Assembly: GCA_003599205.1 (NCBI GenBank)
Contig: QZJA01000032.1
Span: 1-13,416 of the forward strand
Direction: 5' to 3'
DNA: 13,416 nt
Source: Candidatus Parcubacteria bacterium
Lineage (GTDB): Bacteria > Patescibacteriota > Patescibacteriia > UBA1558 > GWA2-36-10
Below, one piece after another: positions 13,411-13,416 of the stretch (the first letter of the stretch is position 1; the number at the start of each line of letters is the position of its first letter). The position numbers and the translations under genes are program-made. A model generated the notes under the pieces. That model saw only the letters and a program-made list of their open reading frames with translations. It made no database searches and had not been told where the DNA came from.

Positions 13411-13416
13411 ATCAAT

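Noticed and set aside
1..13416. Recoded TGA (as in Gracilibacteria or Absconditabacteria)
   Set aside because: Although no gene here ends in TGA, all frames are full-length with standard code, tryptophan is TGG, glycine is GGN, and no in-frame TGA occurs in the real genes.
1..13416. tRNA genes, CRISPR arrays, insertion sequences
   Set aside because: I read both strands for cloverleaf-type sequences with GTTC-A-A loops, spaced direct repeats and transposase motifs, and found none.

Overview
The window looks like chromosomal DNA of a Candidate Phyla Radiation (Patescibacteria, Parcubacteria-like) bacterium. The pointers are AT-rich coding (24 of 60 bases G+C at 6661-6720), very tight packing, A-rich leaders without Shine-Dalgarno sequences, a threonyl-tRNA synthetase without its TGS domain, a membrane-anchored protein resembling the 'baseplate J-like' proteins of this group, and the indirect GatCAB route to Gln-tRNA. 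The standard genetic code fits. The lineage is inferred from gene style, not from a marker tree.

Left part (1-5840): a membrane-anchored protein of unknown function runs off the left edge on the minus strand. It is divergent from a small single-pass membrane protein gene. The two back-to-back promoters are nearly mirror images, and their -35 boxes form one inverted repeat (725-740). Next come dnaE (replicative polymerase, all nine PHP metal ligands kept) and a baseplate J-like membrane protein with its own promoter inside the end of dnaE and a clear terminator.

Middle (5837-11392): a promoter starts a leader of about 220 nt with T-box riboswitch architecture. It has an ACC (Thr) triplet in a Stem I hairpin loop, a UGGAACC bulge between two antiterminator helices, and a mutually exclusive terminator just before thrS. 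Then follow thrS, a CBS-containing IMP dehydrogenase/GMP reductase family gene, and a 682-residue MiaB-MiaA fusion whose MiaA half lacks the usual insertion domain. All three are closely spaced and probably form one operon behind the threonine T-box.

Right part (11393-13416): between the converging miaB-miaA and gatB genes sits a GC-rich cassette (72 of 120 bases G+C at 11461-11580). It holds a 112-residue gene of unknown function on the minus strand, with its own promoter, the only canonical Shine-Dalgarno in the window, and its own terminator. It looks foreign. gatB follows on the minus strand, with a promoter so close to the ATG that its mRNA is probably leaderless.

The genes serve replication (dnaE), tRNA charging (thrS, gatB), tRNA A37 modification (miaB-miaA) and guanine nucleotide metabolism (guaB family). 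The points most worth following are the MiaB-MiaA fusion with its reduced MiaA, the compact threonine T-box, and the GC-rich cassette.
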